Assembly: GCA_930367205.1 (NCBI GenBank) | Contig: OV884011.1 | Location: 103,283,139 to 103,347,138, forward strand | Source of the DNA: Acanthosoma haemorrhoidale | Lineage: Eukaryota; Arthropoda; Insecta; Hemiptera; Acanthosomatidae | DNA: 64,000 nucleotides | Reading direction: 5' to 3' | In this document: in pieces, positions 1 to 13,320 of the stretch | How positions within the stretch are numbered: the first letter of the stretch is position 1 | Layout: each line of letters begins with the position of its first letter | Notes under the pieces: generated by a model | Told to the model about the DNA's origin: nothing | Database searches by the model: none | The model's input: the letters and a program-made list of their open reading frames with translations, nothing else | Made by a program: the position numbers and the translations under genes

Positions 1-3000
1 ATTATTTCTGTGACGGCATACGAAAGACGCTGAACCAGGCTGATTGATTGTGATCTCTCGATTTCTTTTGTGTGAATGTCGTAGGTATATTTAATATTAA
101 TTTATATCATGCGCTACAGACTTTAGGCACCACTGATAACGCAAGGAGGAAACCGCTACTCCAGGATATTCATGATTGACAATGTCCTGTATAATTTTTA
201 ATAAATGAAAATATTTGTCGTTTTTATCATCAGCCTTGAATTGAGACATGAATGTATAATGTTTCTACTTCGTAATAATTAAGTTATATTGATGAACTAA
301 TGTCACACTGTGTTTAACAAAAATTTCTTTTGGGCACAGGTCCTGATAGTTAGAGCTGACCTAGCACAGCTCCCTTTCATCGACCTAAGCCGATATACCA
401 ATAATTCACTGAGCACTTTTAATTATTAGCTCAAGAAAAGCTATATTAACAAAGCTCTGGGACCTTCTAATCTTCGAAATAAACTACAGCTGAATACGTA
501 ATAAAAAAAATTACTAGCGTCATTTTCAAAATGAGGATCTGAAAGGACGAAGCTATAGTGGGAATCAACATTTTATAAATTTAAATAGACGTCATGCTCA
601 TAAGGCACTGGTGAGACATCGGGGCTCGGGAAAGGTTGACAAAAAAAAGAACCAACTTACAACAAACATTGTAAAGTTTATTCTAAATGTATAATTACTT
701 ACATATTTCGTATATGTCTATTCACTCTACCATATCCGGATCACCCCTTCTATATTAATGCGGGTATGGGAGAGTCTACTGTACATCCGAGTGGTAAAGT
801 ATTTCCAATTCTATATCTCGGTATTTCTCCGTCTCGCTCTTTTCAGTCAGAATTTACCTCCGGGTGGAATCGTACGTTGATGGAAAAATTTTCATTGGGG
901 GTTCGTGGTCGTCGTCATGAGTTCCGCTAAAGTCAGTTCCCGGACTTTAATTACAGGAATACAGTTCATATAATTCTGCTCAGACTAGCTCTCATGAAGG
1001 TTTATAGTTCCAAGGAAGTACTTGACACACAAGAAGAGAAGAGAAGAAGTGGAGGGAGAGAGGAGGTAGAGAGAGGGAACCAAAGCATCAGTGGCCAGCC
1101 AGTGCCGGCCCAGTCGCCGTTCAGTTTGTCTCTTGTTTAGACGGTTCTCACATAGTGTATGTAAGTGCTCGCACTTTGAGTCTTCTCCACCAGCTGCTTC
1201 CATGTATCCTTCATGTATATGCATTGCGGTGTCGTGAGTACTTAGCTGTGTAGCCAGTACCTCTCGCGTACATACATTGCACCGCTTACTATTTATTTTA
1301 TCATCTGTAGTATTAAGAAAATTGCTCGTAAAGATTATAATCTTTACGACTCTCACGTTTATAGGGCCAGGTGTTCTGGGCAACGTTACCAAATGAGAGG
1401 GATCGTTTTATTGCTTCATTCTGTCTGAATCAGATTCAACTAATTTATTGCTCTATGTAAATATCCGTCCAACATTTTAACTTATTTTGAATTTTATTGT
1501 GATGCTTATCAACACAGTTACACAGGGAAGTAATCTATTAAACAAATAAAGATTGTTAGATAAGAGATATTCTCCTACTGGCATAGAGAGATAGTATACG
1601 CCAACGGTCTTCATCGTCACATTACATTTCAATTCCTAAACAAAGCAGTTTTTATTTTGTTTAAAAAAAACTAGTTGATATGTTTATTATTTAAGGCAAT
1701 GCATGTATATAGGCTAAGTTTTATACGTTGCAATAGAGAGGTGTTCTTTTCTAAGACAGCTACAAACAAATCTAAAATGTGAAGTCTACTGAGAATTGAT
1801 AGACTTTTAAATAACATTATCTTCGATTAATTTGAAATATAATATTAATAAACTCCAATATAAAAAATAAGCTTTACATCATCCTTGTAAATTAATTATG
1901 CTAGTAATGTATTTTACTATATATGAATGAGACCAAACGTACACACTTTTTTGTTAAATTATGCAGATAGTGTTTAAAAAAATGATTCAATTATTTATTA
2001 TGATAATATCGGTTTTGGTTGACGGACAAAATATATCAGTTCGTCATCAAATTTATTAATCAACGACTTTTCCCACATAACGTCTGTGTCAGCGTCCTAG
2101 AATGAGATGGTGTTTTTGTATTTCAGCTCTCAAGTATTTGTTTAGTAGAGATTATCTTCTATCTTCTGATCACCGCACAGTAATAACTGATGGAGACATA
2201 AATCGTATGCCGAATATTTGTCCATAAGTTTGGTGAAAACATAATATCTTTCATTCATCAACCAAATCCGATATCCGTAACAGTAACCCGCTTATTACAT
2301 TACCTACATTCACCACTAACTCTGAATTCTGTGGTGGAATGAGTTGTATTGAAAAAATAAAAGTTCGATCAGTAAACATCAGTTCTTTAAATGCTTTCAG
2401 TTATTTATGAAGCTCAGCGAGCCACGTAAACAGGAACGTAGTGTTTATGTTTACTAGAGCCCGCGAACGTTTGCTATTTCCTTGTCCATTGTTGAGACAT
2501 ATCACGCATTTCAATTCGGAGCTCCAACGATGGTACATCAGGAGAAATGACCTCCTGGAACGCCATTCCTTGATGAGGATTTAAGTGGGCGAGAAGACAA
2601 GAGGCATCCTTGGCAGGCGAGGCGGCGTAATTCTTCAACTGTTTTTCTTTTCTTGCCTCTTCCGTCAGATGTCGTCGGGATAATCTGTCCTTGTTAGTCG
2701 ATTAGCTTTTCTGGACCGCGTGGAATCCTCTTTGAACTTAATCTGAACCATTAGTATATACATACATTGATACAATATGGTATATTGAGTATATAGCTAT
2801 ATATTATTTCATTGATTCTTTGTAGTTGTATCGTTAAAGGAATTTAATACTCCTACAAATTATGCATTTATACCTTTCAATACTTTTGAATCATAAACAC
2901 AATAAAACAGGAATAAAGCGAAATACACATTATCAGAATATACTCTGAGGATTCAGTTGGTGTTCCTTAACCTTTTTATTTGTATTGTTTGGACTCAAAT

Positions 3001-4861
3001 TGTTTTACACTTTAAACCCATCGCCGGTGTAGGGGACTTCAGAAAACATAAAGCAAGCGAATTGGACCGTCAGATGTTTTCATGTTTATTTTTGATCGAA
3101 AACTAAACAGCATATTTGAAGTTGTTATTGTTTGAATATGCATTTAAAGTTTCAGATTGATTAGATCACGTGTATAATGTAAAGATGTGTATAACATAAA
3201 GCTCGACAATAATGTTTTATATATAGGAAGTAACCTTTTAATAGAAGTAGAGCGTTGCCATTCACGCCCGGAAATCATTACACCGATTGCATGTTAAATG
3301 CTCTTGTCTGTTTACTTAACTTATGAGGCTGTGGCCACCGGTGTGCTCGAAGGATGACAATTCCTGTAATGAATCTTCATATGAGGTTGAATAGACGACG
3401 TACTTCGGACTTCTCCACTTAATGAGAGTACTGCCAAGCAATAAATATTTGTATAAGTTTCAGAACAAAAATACAAAACATGAAAACAAAAATATCACAC
3501 ACAAATACAAATTCATGGCACAGCTCATGAAAAAGCAGACTGACCTAAGTTGTTGCGTAGTTGGTATCTGATCTGGCGATATGCAGTTATTTTCCAACCT
3601 TAACTTAAGGTTTCTTAATTGGATCTCAACCGGAACTTAATCATTTATCCTCAACACCCTCACAAAGCTGGGTGAACTCCGAGCGAGCCCCCCCCCCCCC
3701 ACCAAAAAAAAAGTCCAAATTGGGGAGCTGGGAATTAGGGGTCTCCACAGAGATAGTATTCCAGGACGTGTCAAAACAAAACATCCTATCAACAACATGA
3801 CGACGATGCGAATACCGGAAAAGGAAAATATCAACTGATTTTTATTTTTTAGAAATACATATACCTATTAGGCGAGGACAAAACTACAAATAAATAACTC
3901 AAGTCAAGTTATATGTAATTAATTATTATTGGCTTATTTTTTACTCTTTTCCCTGTTTAGAAATGTATGACTTTTGTTATATAACGTACAAAGTGAATAT
4001 TAATTCAATCAAAAATAAATCTGTATTCATGATTTTTTTATAATACGTACTGGCTCTTGATAACAATTTCAATGCCATCAATAAGGCTTTCGCTTACCAA
4101 AATCACCAGGTGCTTTCAATCCGCCATAGATAACCTCAAAATCACGATTCTCATCCTCTTCGACATCATCAAGCTTACAACGTGATCGATAATTCCAGCC
4201 TTTTGTCCAAACCAGAAAATTGGTCCTTCTTCAATAGTCCTTTATTTCGACCGAACACTTCTATAAATAATTATTTGAGAGTTTTACTGCTGGTGCTTTC
4301 TCACAAACGTTAAGTTGAAACGTCCATTTATGAAAGTGAAATAAAATTACTCTTTGTCTAAGAATATGGACTCGGAACCTTTATATCACCAAACTTAGCC
4401 GGTATTACTGCATTTGAATTGTTTTAATGGCTAACCGGTTGGGAGATCAACTATTTAACTAATTCGGGGCAAACATCTTACTTATGTACGCTGTTGGTCA
4501 ACGCTTGTGGGAATAAACATAAAAATCCATCTGAAATTTGAATCTTGAACGTTGAAGGGATGTTTACATATACTGTCAAAAATATACTGATTAGTTTTTG
4601 TTAAAAAATAATGTAATAAGAGACACGTCTTAGTTATTTAAATTGTTGTTGCATTACGGTTCTGTTTATTGTGCTGCTGCAGGGGATTGCAATGTAACTA
4701 TTGTGCAATAATTAACAATTAATAAATGATAAATTATTTTCGATATCTTTGCTTTTTCAATTCTTTGTATTGACGGAAAAGGTGATGTTAATTGGCTCGG
4801 GTAAACGCACTCATTTTGACAGGAAAGTCTGGGTACCACCCTGTCGATGCTCGACCGCTCT
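1..4861. other. Unassigned AT-rich DNA
   Basis: No gene or mobile element is recognised here. A minus-strand open frame at 985-1392 (135 codons) contains a Cys-x2-Cys followed by two His residues, faintly like one zinc finger, but it overlaps a purine-rich low-complexity stretch and has no other support. A C13 run lies at 3688-3700. The slightly GC-richer block at about 2450-2730 could be regulatory or an old exon; the sequence does not decide. Confidence 0.6.
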
Positions 4862-4869
4862 CATTTAGG

Positions 4870-5344
4870 AAATAAACTTCTTTATTTTCATAAAATTATA
4901 ATCTGTGTTATTGGCCAATAAGTAATTGTGGTAAATGTTTTCATTCATACCATATTTACAATTTCCATTCACTCGCTCATTCCTACAGTATTTAAAAACA
5001 TCCCAGAGACCTCCCAAATCTCCATGGTTGTCACCTCCCTCGCGTGCGAAAGAGGATGCGTAGTCTTGGAAATTCCCCCACGCTCGTCCGATAGCCGCGT
5101 CACTTGATACGAGCCAGTGGAGGATGGTCAAGAGCGCGAGAGCCACAGACGCTCAGGGAATGATCGGAGAAACTGGGCATTGCCAGGACTCCCACTGTCA
5201 TGCATTTATAGCAGGTCACTGCCCCTTTAGTCTCCGAGGATGATTATAGGGATGAGTGTCGCAATTTAATGACTGTGCTGAGGGATTTGGGTGGTTTGAT
5301 AGGTTACTATGGAATTTCATAAACTTGGAAGGGATGAGTTCACC
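4870..5344 (-). mobile_element. 5'-truncated jockey-like LINE 3' end
   Basis: This matches the 3' end of the nearly complete LINE at 50990-55738, in the same minus orientation. It covers the last part of ORF2, the 3' UTR with its repeated CATTCATAC.ATATTTACA block, and the AATAAAG near the terminus. It starts at the plus-strand equivalent of about 51490 in the complete copy, so most of the element is missing, as expected for target-primed reverse transcription that stopped early. It is flanked by CATTTAGG at 4862-4869 and 5345-5352, a likely target-site duplication. Frames and bases have drifted, so it is a dead copy. Confidence 0.85.
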
Positions 5345-5352
5345 CATTTAGG

Positions 5353-8300
5353 GAAGCGAGATAAACTCACCATATAACAGGGCTAATATCTCTAAACTAT
5401 CCGTATAATAGGGCAAATAACGTTCATACCATCAAGAATAGAATATATTGAAAATAAGTTTAATTACTATTCCAGATCTCCAACAAAAACTAATTACATT
5501 CATTTGATGAATCTACGTGACCCCTCTAAAATAAAAGGAAATAAACCGTAAAAAAAAAATAATCTGTAGTTCCCATGACGCAGCACCTATTCAATCAGCC
5601 ATTGTCAGTAAACACCTAGCCATAAAGGCGGATAGCTGGAATGGGAATTAGGTTTGGAGGAATGGTTCGCCTGTATAAATTATGGCCGATTCGTGGTCTA
5701 CCAGCTGCAGTCTTCCCGGCGACTCATTCAACTTCATCAATGGATATTTCTTCTCGGAGAAACGTTTTTCTCTACCCTGAATAAGTTACGGCTAAGGCGT
5801 ATTCCGATCTAAGCATACGAACGGTTATATTTCTTGGAAAATGTTTTTATGTGCTTCTGTCGTCCGACCTTGAAGTTTTCCACAACCGAACAGTCAAGTC
5901 GGTAACTTACCTCGACTCTAAATGGTTGGGAGGGAGGCGGGCACCTCAGGGAGGCACATATTTTAGGATATAATTTTTCAATTTTTATAAACGTTGAAAT
6001 TGTATAAAAATGATTGCATTATTATTATTATAATACGCATGCAATTTATGAAGAATGAATGCTGACCTCATGCACTCGACATTATTATGCTTAATCAGGG
6101 AATGTGGTGCCGGAAGTGTTTGTGCCCTGAATTTCGAATTGGCGATAATCACTTAAAGATACGTCGCTTGGCACTAAAAATTAGAACTGCTAGATAAATT
6201 ATCGCAATCTTGAAAGTAGACGTAATACCTAATACAAACTTTTATATTTTTGGTTGCCATTTAAAATTAGGATTGACCACGTCATTTGAGACTTTTAAAG
6301 AACAATGTTGGTCAGCTGTGGGCCGGGGAATCGTTATAAGGTTATTAAATTTTGTTGGAAAACTACATGGTATTTTTGTATTAAAACTAAGTTAAATAAC
6401 TAAAAAAATTTAAATTGCTAATTTTCTTGGCATAGATTATGTTCCGTTAATGTAAAAAAAACAGAATAATTCAACAAATCATTGTTAAAATGGAATTGTA
6501 TTAGTGCTGTACAGTACTAAGAGCTATATTTGAAATACAAATATTAACGTAAATTTGTTGATTTGAACGAGGTAGAAGATGGTCGAAAATGGCTCTACCA
6601 ACACTCCAATGTTTAGTGTCTATTTGCAGCATAGGTGCCCACCAACGGTTTAATATACTGTCTGCTATACACATTAAATTACCTGTATTAGCTAGCTCAT
6701 TTTGGTATTTGATCAGTGCTAATTACAATAAAGCTGTGTTTTGTTAAATGTTGATCCCTGCGAAGTATAAATAGAAGCACTAATACTCATATGAAACGTT
6801 TCATCCACTTTTAGTTGCCATGTCCTTAAAAAAAAAAAAATTGCGCATTGTATTCAGTTTTGTTCTCGCACACATTTACATATTCCGATGATGAGAACAT
6901 GGCTGTAGATGATATGAACATCAAAAGCCCTATTACAGAGAAAGGTTCCAAATAAATGAGCAGTATTGTACTAGTGAATACAAAGGATGGAAACCTGTTA
7001 TCTCCACCAAATTTTTCCGGGGCCTTCAAATCCTAAAAATTCTTTTGTAACTAAAAATGTAATAGGTTTTTTTTTTTCTCTATCTGGAGCCAAACATTGA
7101 ACAACCCTTATATGGAGCTCATTTATAAAGTTTACTTAAAACCCTCTTTACCGGACTAACAATTCCGTGGCCTGAACACGAATATTTATTGTACCTTTTA
7201 AATATCTTCGTTCATATTTAGAAGTAAACATGTCAGGAACACATGTTTGTCGTGCTTATTCTCATTGGTGTCATGCTTTGGTACCAGAATAGTTGGAATG
7301 CCGATTATAAAAGGGACTCTACCCATCTCATAATTGCGCTGTAAACTACCTAACGCAGAATTCAGTGTTTCATCGCGGTGTAAACCAACCGTGAAATGTA
7401 CAACTGATCTTCATAAATAGCTTTGAATATGCCCGTATTATAACGGACAGATAGGATTAATTGGTTAGTCCGACGTAGCACCGGGTGTAACCATAGCTTC
7501 AGTCGGTTGTGGTGGCGATTACACTTTAATCTCTCCTACTTTCTAGAGCATGGAGTTCAGGTTACTTGGGGTACAGTTACCTACTGAATAACGTAAGTTA
7601 AATCTACCTATTTTCGGGCCAAGGTCGAACCTAAAAGCAACTTGAGCTATTAGTTGTACAAAATAAAGAACTAAAAGAAAAGTAGACAAGAATATTTTAC
7701 TTGTGTGATTTGTCCGTTCAAAAGTACAAACCATACTAGTCGCAAGTGAAAATTTTGAAGAAAACAAAAATAGCGTGAAGTAAAGTGTTTTGTCATTAGA
7801 TCAATCAGTTCCACCTCTCTGTAATCATCCTTGGGTTCAAAGCCATTTCCCATGTTAATTTCATGTAATAAATTAAAAATCTTACTTTACTAGTTCTGTA
7901 CTGGTAGTGTGTTCTCCAACACACTATGAAAACATATGTAAATTCCTTTGGTTCAAATAATGTTCTCCGATTTGTATTTGTCTATCACTAAAGTATTTAT
8001 TTCTTGAATTCAGAAACCGAGCAATGCAAAAGGACGTACATACTAATATGGCGCTAACTTGAACCATAAACCACACTTTTTCCTAAGAGGCCCCTACCAC
8101 AGGACCCTAACTCGCACCTTAACCATCCTCCGCCTTCTATGTATCTCTTATCTAGCAGTTTTGACCTTGAATCGAATCCTAAATGGGATTGACTCTAGAG
8201 CTTTATAACTATTATTATTACTTGCTTTATATTATGTAAACAAACCAATTTGACTCGTGTTCACGTTTTAATATTCTATGTTTTATTCCGTGATTCCTCT

Positions 8301-8694
8301 ATGAAATGAAATGTGCGCTTCCTATGAACATTTTTTTTCTTATACAACCACTAGTCCTCAAGATAAATATTTTGAAAATTTCAAAGTATCAAATGCCATT
8401 ATAAAAAATTATTACCTAAGAGTTTAAACAAAAGAATCCTTCAAATCAATCTATTTTTTTAAATTATTTAAATAGTATAAATAATCCGTAGCTAACATAC
8501 AATGCATCTATGGAACACAATCCGTACCAGATAGCCAGATTTAATCTCAATGTACACTGAAGTGGAGCTGGAAAAGGGATGCACTATTCAATACTTAACT
8601 TAATGACATTGTGAGAGAATATAGCACAGTATACTTAAGCTTTTAGAACCTTTTCGATACTCTGAGCATGGAATCTCATACATAAATAAGCATA
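5353..8694. other. Unassigned AT-rich DNA
   Basis: No recognisable gene or repeat. Open frames here are short (60-74 codons), mutually overlapping and free of known motifs. Confidence 0.6.
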
Positions 8695-8695
8695 T

Positions 8696-9512
8696 TGTGG
8701 CAACCTACCTCTTAATTACAAATAATTAGAAGTTGACCTCTTCTCGGCCCAGAAAATATCTATTTATCTTTCCATATTTTAATAATAAAGCTTATGACGT
8801 CAGTAAGAGAGGGGGAAAAGCTAGTGGGGGAAACAGCAGCAAGACTAGCCGAAGTTGGTAGAACGTACTGAACCGGCACTTGGAACACTTCTCTCTCTCT
8901 CTCTCTCTCTCTCTCTGTACCGGCGCTTGCTGCTCTACTCAAACCATGGCCTTTCGAACCATTTGGCTACCTCTGCATCTCTCTCTCCTAGCCTCGCTAT
9001 GTTTTAGACCGGCGTTGTCAGACCCCACACCTTCCTAGTGGGAATCTCTGCCTTGGTCTCGCTAAAACTAGCATCTCCTTGGGAGAGACCTCTCCCTCGT
9101 GGACGACGGTTTCCGTGGCCCCACAAACCTTACCTAGTAGCGTCTCCCACGGCAATCCAGTCTGCTTCTCTCCGGTTCTCACTCGCCTTTGGGATCTGGA
9201 CGGTTTTCGCCTACCATTAGATACCGAGTGTGAATCCGTGGTCATTCCAAGACCACATAAACTACCTATAAACCTACCCTGTTCCTCTTCTTCTGAACAT
9301 TCGGGGCACACCTTCTAAGATTTTATGGAGTCAGATCAAAACGAATAAAGCTGCCCGCCTACTAGGCCGCCAGCAGAGGTGAAAGACCACAGGTCCACCC
9401 ATTTTATTTATTTCTTGGCGCTCGCCGGGCAGCGGCTAGAGGTTGTAGCGACCCTAGCCCGCGCCGGGCGTCCTCTCCCCACGTTGGGGATATCCGACAT
9501 CTAACCCGACAA
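8696..9512 (+). mobile_element. Solo LTR-like element, type A
   Basis: A unit of about 817 bp starts with TGTGGCAACC and ends with ACCCGACA. The same ends occur in the copy at 23205-25095, where a 5-bp target duplication proves them to be real termini. Homologous units lie at 18064, 31561 and (minus) 25095. The TG...CA ends, the CT-rich leader and the absence of any coding region suggest a solo LTR. Some BEL/Pao LTRs start similarly, so that superfamily is a reasonable guess, but no gag-pol is present to confirm it. No clear target duplication is visible at this copy. Apparent ORFs of 60-97 codons inside it are chance frames. Confidence 0.65.
8889..8916. repeat. (CT)n microsatellite inside type A LTR
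   Basis: About fourteen CT dinucleotides. Homologous LTRs at 18484 and 31914 have shorter, interrupted CT tracts at the same place, so this one expanded after insertion. Confidence 0.9.
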
Positions 9513-10105
9513 AACATGTTCAGAAAAAAGTTTTGTAACAAGTTTAGCATGTATATCGTAATGTGACAGTTGACGTTCCTTATTTTTTGTTTATCTTAAG
9601 CAAGGATTTCCCTCTCAGTCTTAAATAATTCAGTCTACAATTATATATTTATTTTACTGACTCGAGAAAATAAAACAATCAACATATTGCCGAATCCGAA
9701 GAGAAAGACTTTTTTTGTTACTTTTAAAGTTATTGTAATTTTACGTGAGAAATATTATTGAGCTGAGTAGGTTTTTGTTTCATAATGAAAAATGCGCTCG
9801 GTGACTGCTTTGAATTTTAATGAACTGGTTGGTTAAATCATAGCGACTTGTCTCGTCAATATCCTCCTTCCTCTAACCCTCTTCCTCCTTTCCTCTCTAA
9901 ATATCATCCGGATTGACCGGCAGTCACGACATCGCCTTTGCCAACTTTCAGTTGACAGTTACAGGATTAAATATTATTATTATTGGGTTCAGTCTACATG
10001 TACGTAAAAGTAGTCTTTCGTTTATTTATTTCTATATAGATCCTCCACACGAGTCGTAGAAAGGTCATCTGGAATAAATGAAAACAATTCAACAATTAAT
10101 CAGGG
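9513..10105. other. Unassigned DNA between two LTR units
   Basis: AT-rich sequence with no recognised feature, separating the type A unit from the type B unit. Confidence 0.6.
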
Positions 10106-10951
10106 TGTAATGACCGCTAACTACATAATATAAATCACCCTATACTTTGTTTTATATATATTGTAGATTGGTTATAATATGTTATAAATTAATTTAAACA
10201 AATGTGAATAATATTACCAAACCATAAGTGATGTCAGTGTAAATATGGTAAACAATAAAAGACGCAGCTGCAAAAAAACTAGTGCAGAGGCCCCTGCAGA
10301 GGTCAGGTAGCTAGCTCCTGGGGCTGGGTGGGTCCTGGTCTAGAGTCTTAAGTTTTTATTTTGTATGTTTCCTTTTTTTGTAATCCGAAGGTGAGCCCCA
10401 CCTAGTCCTGTTTATTTTGATTCTGTACTTTTAACTTCAAAAAGAAATGATGTCTTTTGTAATTCTACCCTCTTTCAAATGCATCTGCGTATGCAGCACG
10501 AAGAGTATTATATTGTTAATCTTGTTCATTATATTTTGGTCATATATTGTAAAAATTTTGAATAAAAGGGGTTTTTGGGGGGAAAAAAGTCCGGCCTTGT
10601 CAGACCCCACACTTTCCTAGTGGGATTATCTGCTTTCGTCTCGCCTCCTTTCGTGCACCGCACCTCCTTGGAAGAGATTTCTTCCTTGCGGACGACAGTC
10701 ACCTGGGGCCCTACGAACTTTACCTAGTAGTGTCTCCCCCAGTGATCCAGACTGCCTCTCTCCGGTTTACACTCGCCTTCAGGATCCGGACGGTTTTTGT
10801 CTACCTTCAGTTACAGAATTCGTGGTCATTCCAATACCACATAAACTACCTACAATACCTACACTATACCTGTTCTCCTGAACTAAGTGCACTCTCGGGA
10901 AACATACGTATGAGATATGGAGTCAGACAGTACTACTGGTAAGACCCGTCA
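10106..10951 (+). mobile_element. Solo LTR-like element, type B
   Basis: About 846 bp. It begins TGTAATGACCGCTAAC and ends ACCCGTCA. The 5' half matches the reverse complement of 36525 downwards; the 3' half, from about 10592, matches the 3' half of type A units (8696, 31561). The block 10440-10585, ending in an AATAAAAGGGG-like polyadenylation region at about 10561, also matches 18270-18425. It probably represents a solo LTR of a family related to type A by recombination. No target duplication is visible. Confidence 0.6.
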
Positions 10952-12952
10952 TAAAGCAATTGTCCAGGTCATAGCCTAATCAATTTTCACTTCTCTTTTT
11001 TTTTTTTAAACCTTTACCAGGAACCCCTGATCTCTCACTTATGGGTCGGTCTATCTGTCCGTCTGTCCTAAGGTAGTATTCAGTTCCATTAACATGGAAG
11101 TCAATTTTGTGATTATATTTGACTACGCGTTAACATGAAAAATTATAAAATAATTACTTGGTAATGAAAAAAAAATGTTTGTGTCATATTGTGTAGGTTA
11201 TCTAATTAAAGAAACATCTCGTTGCCTTGATGATTTGTGCAATGTTTACTTAGAAACTTTAATGAGACAATGTTATTAAAATTCTGTTCGCAACTGCAGG
11301 CTTAACTTACTTTTACGTAAATATCTTCCATTAAAGTTTCAATCTGTCGAATCTCCTTACATCGAAAACATTAATTTGATTTATTACCCTACTCAGTGTA
11401 ATAAGTAAATTAATTAATACGATTTTAATATATTATTTAATGACCCTTCTTTATTTCGTTCATGGGACTACCTTTATTTTTAACACCATCAGGGAGTCAT
11501 CTTCGATATCAAGCAGATAAGTATATAATCAGCCAGCGTTACCGATCATAGTTTGATCACATTTTTGTATTTTTTATATTTGTATTTTCGTTTGCATTGT
11601 TACTCCTCAAATCATTCAAAAGCTGCTATATTGGGTTCTATTACATTTTACAAAGGATAATATTACTAAGTATTGCTATCAAATCTGGTTGTTGAGGCAG
11701 ACCCGAATCTTGAAGATAATTACTTTCGACTTCGGATTAAAATACATATTTTAACATTAATTGTATATTTTAACAGTAAACTGTGACCGATCGAATGCCT
11801 GCTGAAGAAATATCTGGGGTCTTGCCCCCTTTATAGCGGTAGAAATATCACCGTGCAGAATTTAACAGCCGTTCTGTGCACAGCTAACACTTATACAAAC
11901 TAACTTATTTATATGTAATCGGCTCACTTGCCAATTCGATTAATTCCATAAAATAGAAAGTGGAGAAATACTTTTTTTTTTATATATTTAATTCCCTTTA
12001 AAGTAACAAGTGAAATACTCTTAAACTTGGCGGACATAGCTTTCATCTGAAGACACATAAAAAATGGCAAAATAGAATATCCTCATTATTAATAGTAAAA
12101 TTTTGGACGACTAAGGGAGTTAAATGATTTGTGGAGTGAAACAAAGTAATAACAACAATCCGTCTTTAAATTATGTTTAGCTAAACAAAGTTCATTATTT
12201 TATATATTTTTTAAAGATTTAAATGAAATAACATTTATTACTTGATCAAGTGGTAATAAATTTAAGTGATTTAAACGGTTTGTTAGAAACGATAGGGCCT
12301 AATGTTAGACATTTGTAGATATGATCCGAACATAGGTTGTCCATCTTACACATTGACAAATACAAGACGGGTTGCATAAAAAGTCAATTACTACCGTTCA
12401 AGCTTTGCCTGCTTGCTGTCTTGCCTGATTGATTGGCTTAGCAGGCTCTCGAGCTGGCCTGTCTCTTAGTTAATAGAAAACCAATACATTTCATTAGGTA
12501 ACATTTTAATTAATTGTATTGGTAGCTTTCAACCAAAAAATCCCTCCCCCCGCCCACGTCATCCCCCATAGAATTATATATAGGATACCCTCACTTAATC
12601 TGCATGAAGCAGATATACAGGTTTACTGACAAAAGCAGTATGTAATGAAAACAAGGATAACTCCAGTTAGTATGGTTCATCAGAGGTAAAGTATTAAGAT
12701 GGACAGTTCAGTTTCAGTAAATAATTAAACTACGGACGTCACTGGACACCATAATAAAACTTGATGCGATGTTTTCATATGTAAACGACTCATTATATGT
12801 TCAAGGTAATATTGCTATTTAAATAACGTCGTTTTATAATTCTAAGCGCAAGCATAAAATTAATAATATTAACATAAACCGCCCGTTTTCCTGTATTTTT
12901 TGTTTTCTCTTACTGTTGTCAAGATTGATAATAACCAAAGCTATTGCTGCTT
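10952..12952. other. Unassigned AT-rich DNA
   Basis: No gene or element recognised. Confidence 0.6.
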
Positions 12953-13320
12953 CGCCAGCCGCGTCAGTGGATACGAGCTAAGGACATGATTGGTCATTGC
13001 CAGGACTCCCCACTGTCACGTATTTATAGCAGGTCACAAGGCCACTGCCTCTTTAGTCTCCGAGGAGGATTATACGGATGAGTGGCACAGTGTAATGACT
13101 ACGCTTGAGAATTAGGGTGGTTGGATAGGTTAAGATGGAATTTCATGAACTTAAAAGGGATGAGTTCAAGAATGTAGTGTATATCGTTTTGAAGGAGTTT
13201 TTTGCTGACGTAAGTAGGGTTCACAGCACCTTTGATTGAAAGGATTGGATACGCTTGATGTTTGACTTTTTTGTTGTCCCCCATAGCTATATTCCGTATG
13301 TTCATATTAACTTGAGTATA
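12953..13320 (-). mobile_element. Internal fragment of jockey-like LINE
   Basis: Matches about 51232-51660 of the complete LINE: the ORF2 C-terminal coding end plus the proximal 3' UTR. The true 3' end is missing (homology starts at the GCCAGCCGCGTCA block) and there is no target duplication. The 85-codon frame at 13099-13356 still reads ORF2 tail residues such as SNHPNSQA. Several deletions and a shortened spacer show that it is old. Confidence 0.8.

Noticed and set aside
985..1392. 135-codon minus ORF with a Cys-x2-Cys and His residues
   Set aside because: A single weak zinc-finger-like pattern in a purine-rich stretch; no linker, no second finger and no splice context.
9018..9318. Three overlapping ORFs of 60-97 codons on both strands
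   Set aside because: They lie wholly inside the type A LTR, and their reading frames recur as noise in every LTR copy (for example the DGFRLP.DTEC reading on either strand).
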